A stretch of DNA of 6,940 bases. It comes from Candidatus Omnitrophota bacterium (GTDB lineage: Bacteria > Omnitrophota > Gorgyraeia > S143-82). Within the stretch, counting starts at the first letter, position 1. The number at the start of each line of letters is the position of its first letter. Where the stretch lies: the NCBI GenBank assembly GCA_027034965.1, contig JALVWL010000225.1, positions 1-6,940 on the forward strand. Reading direction: 5' to 3'. Below, one piece after another: positions 6,041 to 6,940 of the stretch. The position numbers and the translations under genes are program-made. A model generated the notes under the pieces. It did no database searches. It was not told the origin of the DNA and saw only the letters and a program-made list of their open reading frames with translations.

Positions 6041-6529
6041 ATGGACAATACAGAACTACTCAAACAACTAGAGATAATAAAGGAAATACTAATAGGTAAA
6101 GGGTTCTTTTTATCTGTCGCTGAATCCATAACCCTGGGACGGATCGCAGCAAATATAGGACTCATCCCAGGGGCATCGCGTTTCTTCAAGGGCGGAATAG
6201 TAGCCTATGCAGAGGAGGCCAAGATAAACCTACTGAACATACCAGCAAAACTAATTGAGGCCAAGGGAGTCGTATCCTATGAGGTCTGTGGGCTTATGGC
6301 AGAAAATATATCTAGCATCTTTAAGACAGAGATCGGATTGTCCACAACCGGCTATGCCGGACCGGCCGTAGGGAACGAACCAGTAGGCAGGGTCTTTATA
6401 GGACTGCACATAGCAAAAATACAAACCGTAGTAAAGGAATACAGATTCTCAGGGACTCGTCTGGAAATACAGGAAATAGCTGCACAGACTGCAATAGAAC
6501 TCTTATGGGAAGAACTAAAGAAGATCTGA
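6041..6529 (+). CDS. pncC: CinA C-terminal domain protein, nicotinamide-nucleotide amidohydrolase (PncC type)
   Basis: This 162-residue protein has the usual length of a stand-alone CinA C-terminal domain. The family deamidates nicotinamide mononucleotide to nicotinate mononucleotide in cytoplasmic NAD recycling. Motifs seen: A27-E28-S29 at the active-site loop, P-G-A-S-R-F-F-K-G-G-I-V-A-Y (43-56), E59-A-K61-I-N-L-L, G-V-V-S-Y-E-V (76-82), T103-G-Y-A-G-P108, and E113-P-V-G-R-V-F-I-G (113-121). The loop reads AESITLG rather than the usual AESxTGG, so one conserved Gly is Leu32; activity is probable but not certain. The ATG is the first start after the in-frame TAA at 6020-6022 and has only a weak GAG ribosome site. 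The N-terminal molybdopterin-binding-like domain of full-length CinA is absent. The end overlaps thpR, indicating one operon. Confidence 0.9.
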   Translation: MDNTELLKQLEIIKEILIGKGFFLSVAESITLGRIAANIGLIPGASRFFKGGIVAYAEEAKINLLNIPAKLIEAKGVVSYEVCGLMAENISSIFKTEIGLSTTGYAGPAVGNEPVGRVFIGLHIAKIQTVVKEYRFSGTRLEIQEIAAQTAIELLWEELKKI

Positions 6530-6940
6530 TCAGGACATTTATTGCCTTCGATATATCGGAAGCAGATAGGCAGTCCATAGCATCTTATGCAAGCAATTTC
6601 TCTCGTCCAGGGATATCCCTGACCAAGAGCGAAAACCTCCATGCCACTATAGCATTCATAGGAAACATCCCTATACATAAGGCAAGAGAACTGGGGGATA
6701 AAATAAAATCTCTCAACTTCTCTGCCCTGAATATACATATAGACACATTATCTGCCTTTCCAAGAACAGGCTCTCCAAGGATTATATGGCTTGGCACGAG
6801 GGATAATCCAGAACTACTACAATATTATAGTCTTATTACCGACATACTCAGCAAACACAATATCTCCTTTGATCAAAAAGACCCCTATGTATTCCACATA
6901 ACCATAGCCAGGGTAAAAAAAGGTATTACCAGAGAGGGGC
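6505..6940 (+). CDS. thpR: RNA 2',3'-cyclic phosphodiesterase (2'-5' RNA ligase family), 3' truncated by window
   Basis: 145 codons are present of a family usually near 180. The enzyme opens 2',3'-cyclic phosphates on RNA to 2'-phosphates and can join 2'-5' RNA ends in vitro. Both hallmark HxT motifs are present: L45-H46-A-T48-I-A-F, and F130-H131-I-T133-I-A-R136 near the right edge. The early strand R10-T-F-I-A-F-D-I matches the typical family start 'RlFiAidl'. The ATG at 6505 lies inside pncC and adds nine residues before this strand; no better start is nearby. The 25-nt overlap in a different frame suggests translational coupling. The missing part would be the last strands and the tail. 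Confidence 0.93.
   Translation, partial: MGRTKEDLIRTFIAFDISEADRQSIASYASNFSRPGISLTKSENLHATIAFIGNIPIHKARELGDKIKSLNFSALNIHIDTLSAFPRTGSPRIIWLGTRDNPELLQYYSLITDILSKHNISFDQKDPYVFHITIARVKKGITREG

Noticed and set aside
6352..6797. Minus-strand open frames opposite pncC and thpR
   Set aside because: The opposite strand encodes two well-recognised proteins with conserved motifs; these are antisense shadows.

Overview
The window holds one very long minus-strand gene cut by the left edge, a divergent intergenic region of about 308 bp, and two overlapping plus-strand housekeeping genes, the second cut by the right edge. The organism is most likely an uncultivated bacterium. The N-terminal domain style of the giant protein (ED.H ... 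LEGA ... GFH) and its patchwork of degenerate enzyme domains resemble proteins I associate with Candidatus Omnitrophota (PVC superphylum). That placement is an inference from memory of the family, not a search.

Positions 1-5732 (minus): a single reading frame stays open for 1,910 codons from an ATG at 5732 to the left edge, with no stop. The predicted product starts with a signal peptide and then carries, in order: a Tiki/TraB/ChaN-like domain; a region with an HExxH zinc-protease-like motif; a degenerate RelA/SpoT HD-like region; a RelA/SpoT-like (p)ppGpp synthetase domain that keeps its metal-binding Asp and Glu; a weak acetyltransferase-like segment; a GHKL/histidine-kinase ATPase domain with no phospho-acceptor histidine; a cytidylate-kinase-like P-loop domain whose Walker A lysine is arginine; and a helical C-terminal part that runs off the window. 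This is the unusual element here: alarmone-synthase, kinase and ATPase folds fused in one apparently exported polypeptide, several with lost catalytic residues.

Positions 5733-6040: the divergent regulatory region. It contains a promoter-like site for the giant gene that would give a leaderless or nearly leaderless mRNA, an extended -10 promoter facing right, and a pair of inverted arrays of a 7-bp repeat (NATGRAG, four units per arm) forming a long imperfect hairpin.

Positions 6041-6940 (plus): a stand-alone CinA C-terminal domain (nicotinamide-nucleotide amidohydrolase, PncC type) overlapping by 25 nt with thpR (RNA 2',3'-cyclic phosphodiesterase). This pair often precedes recA in bacteria, so recA may lie just past the right edge. 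No tRNA, rRNA, CRISPR array or insertion sequence was seen.
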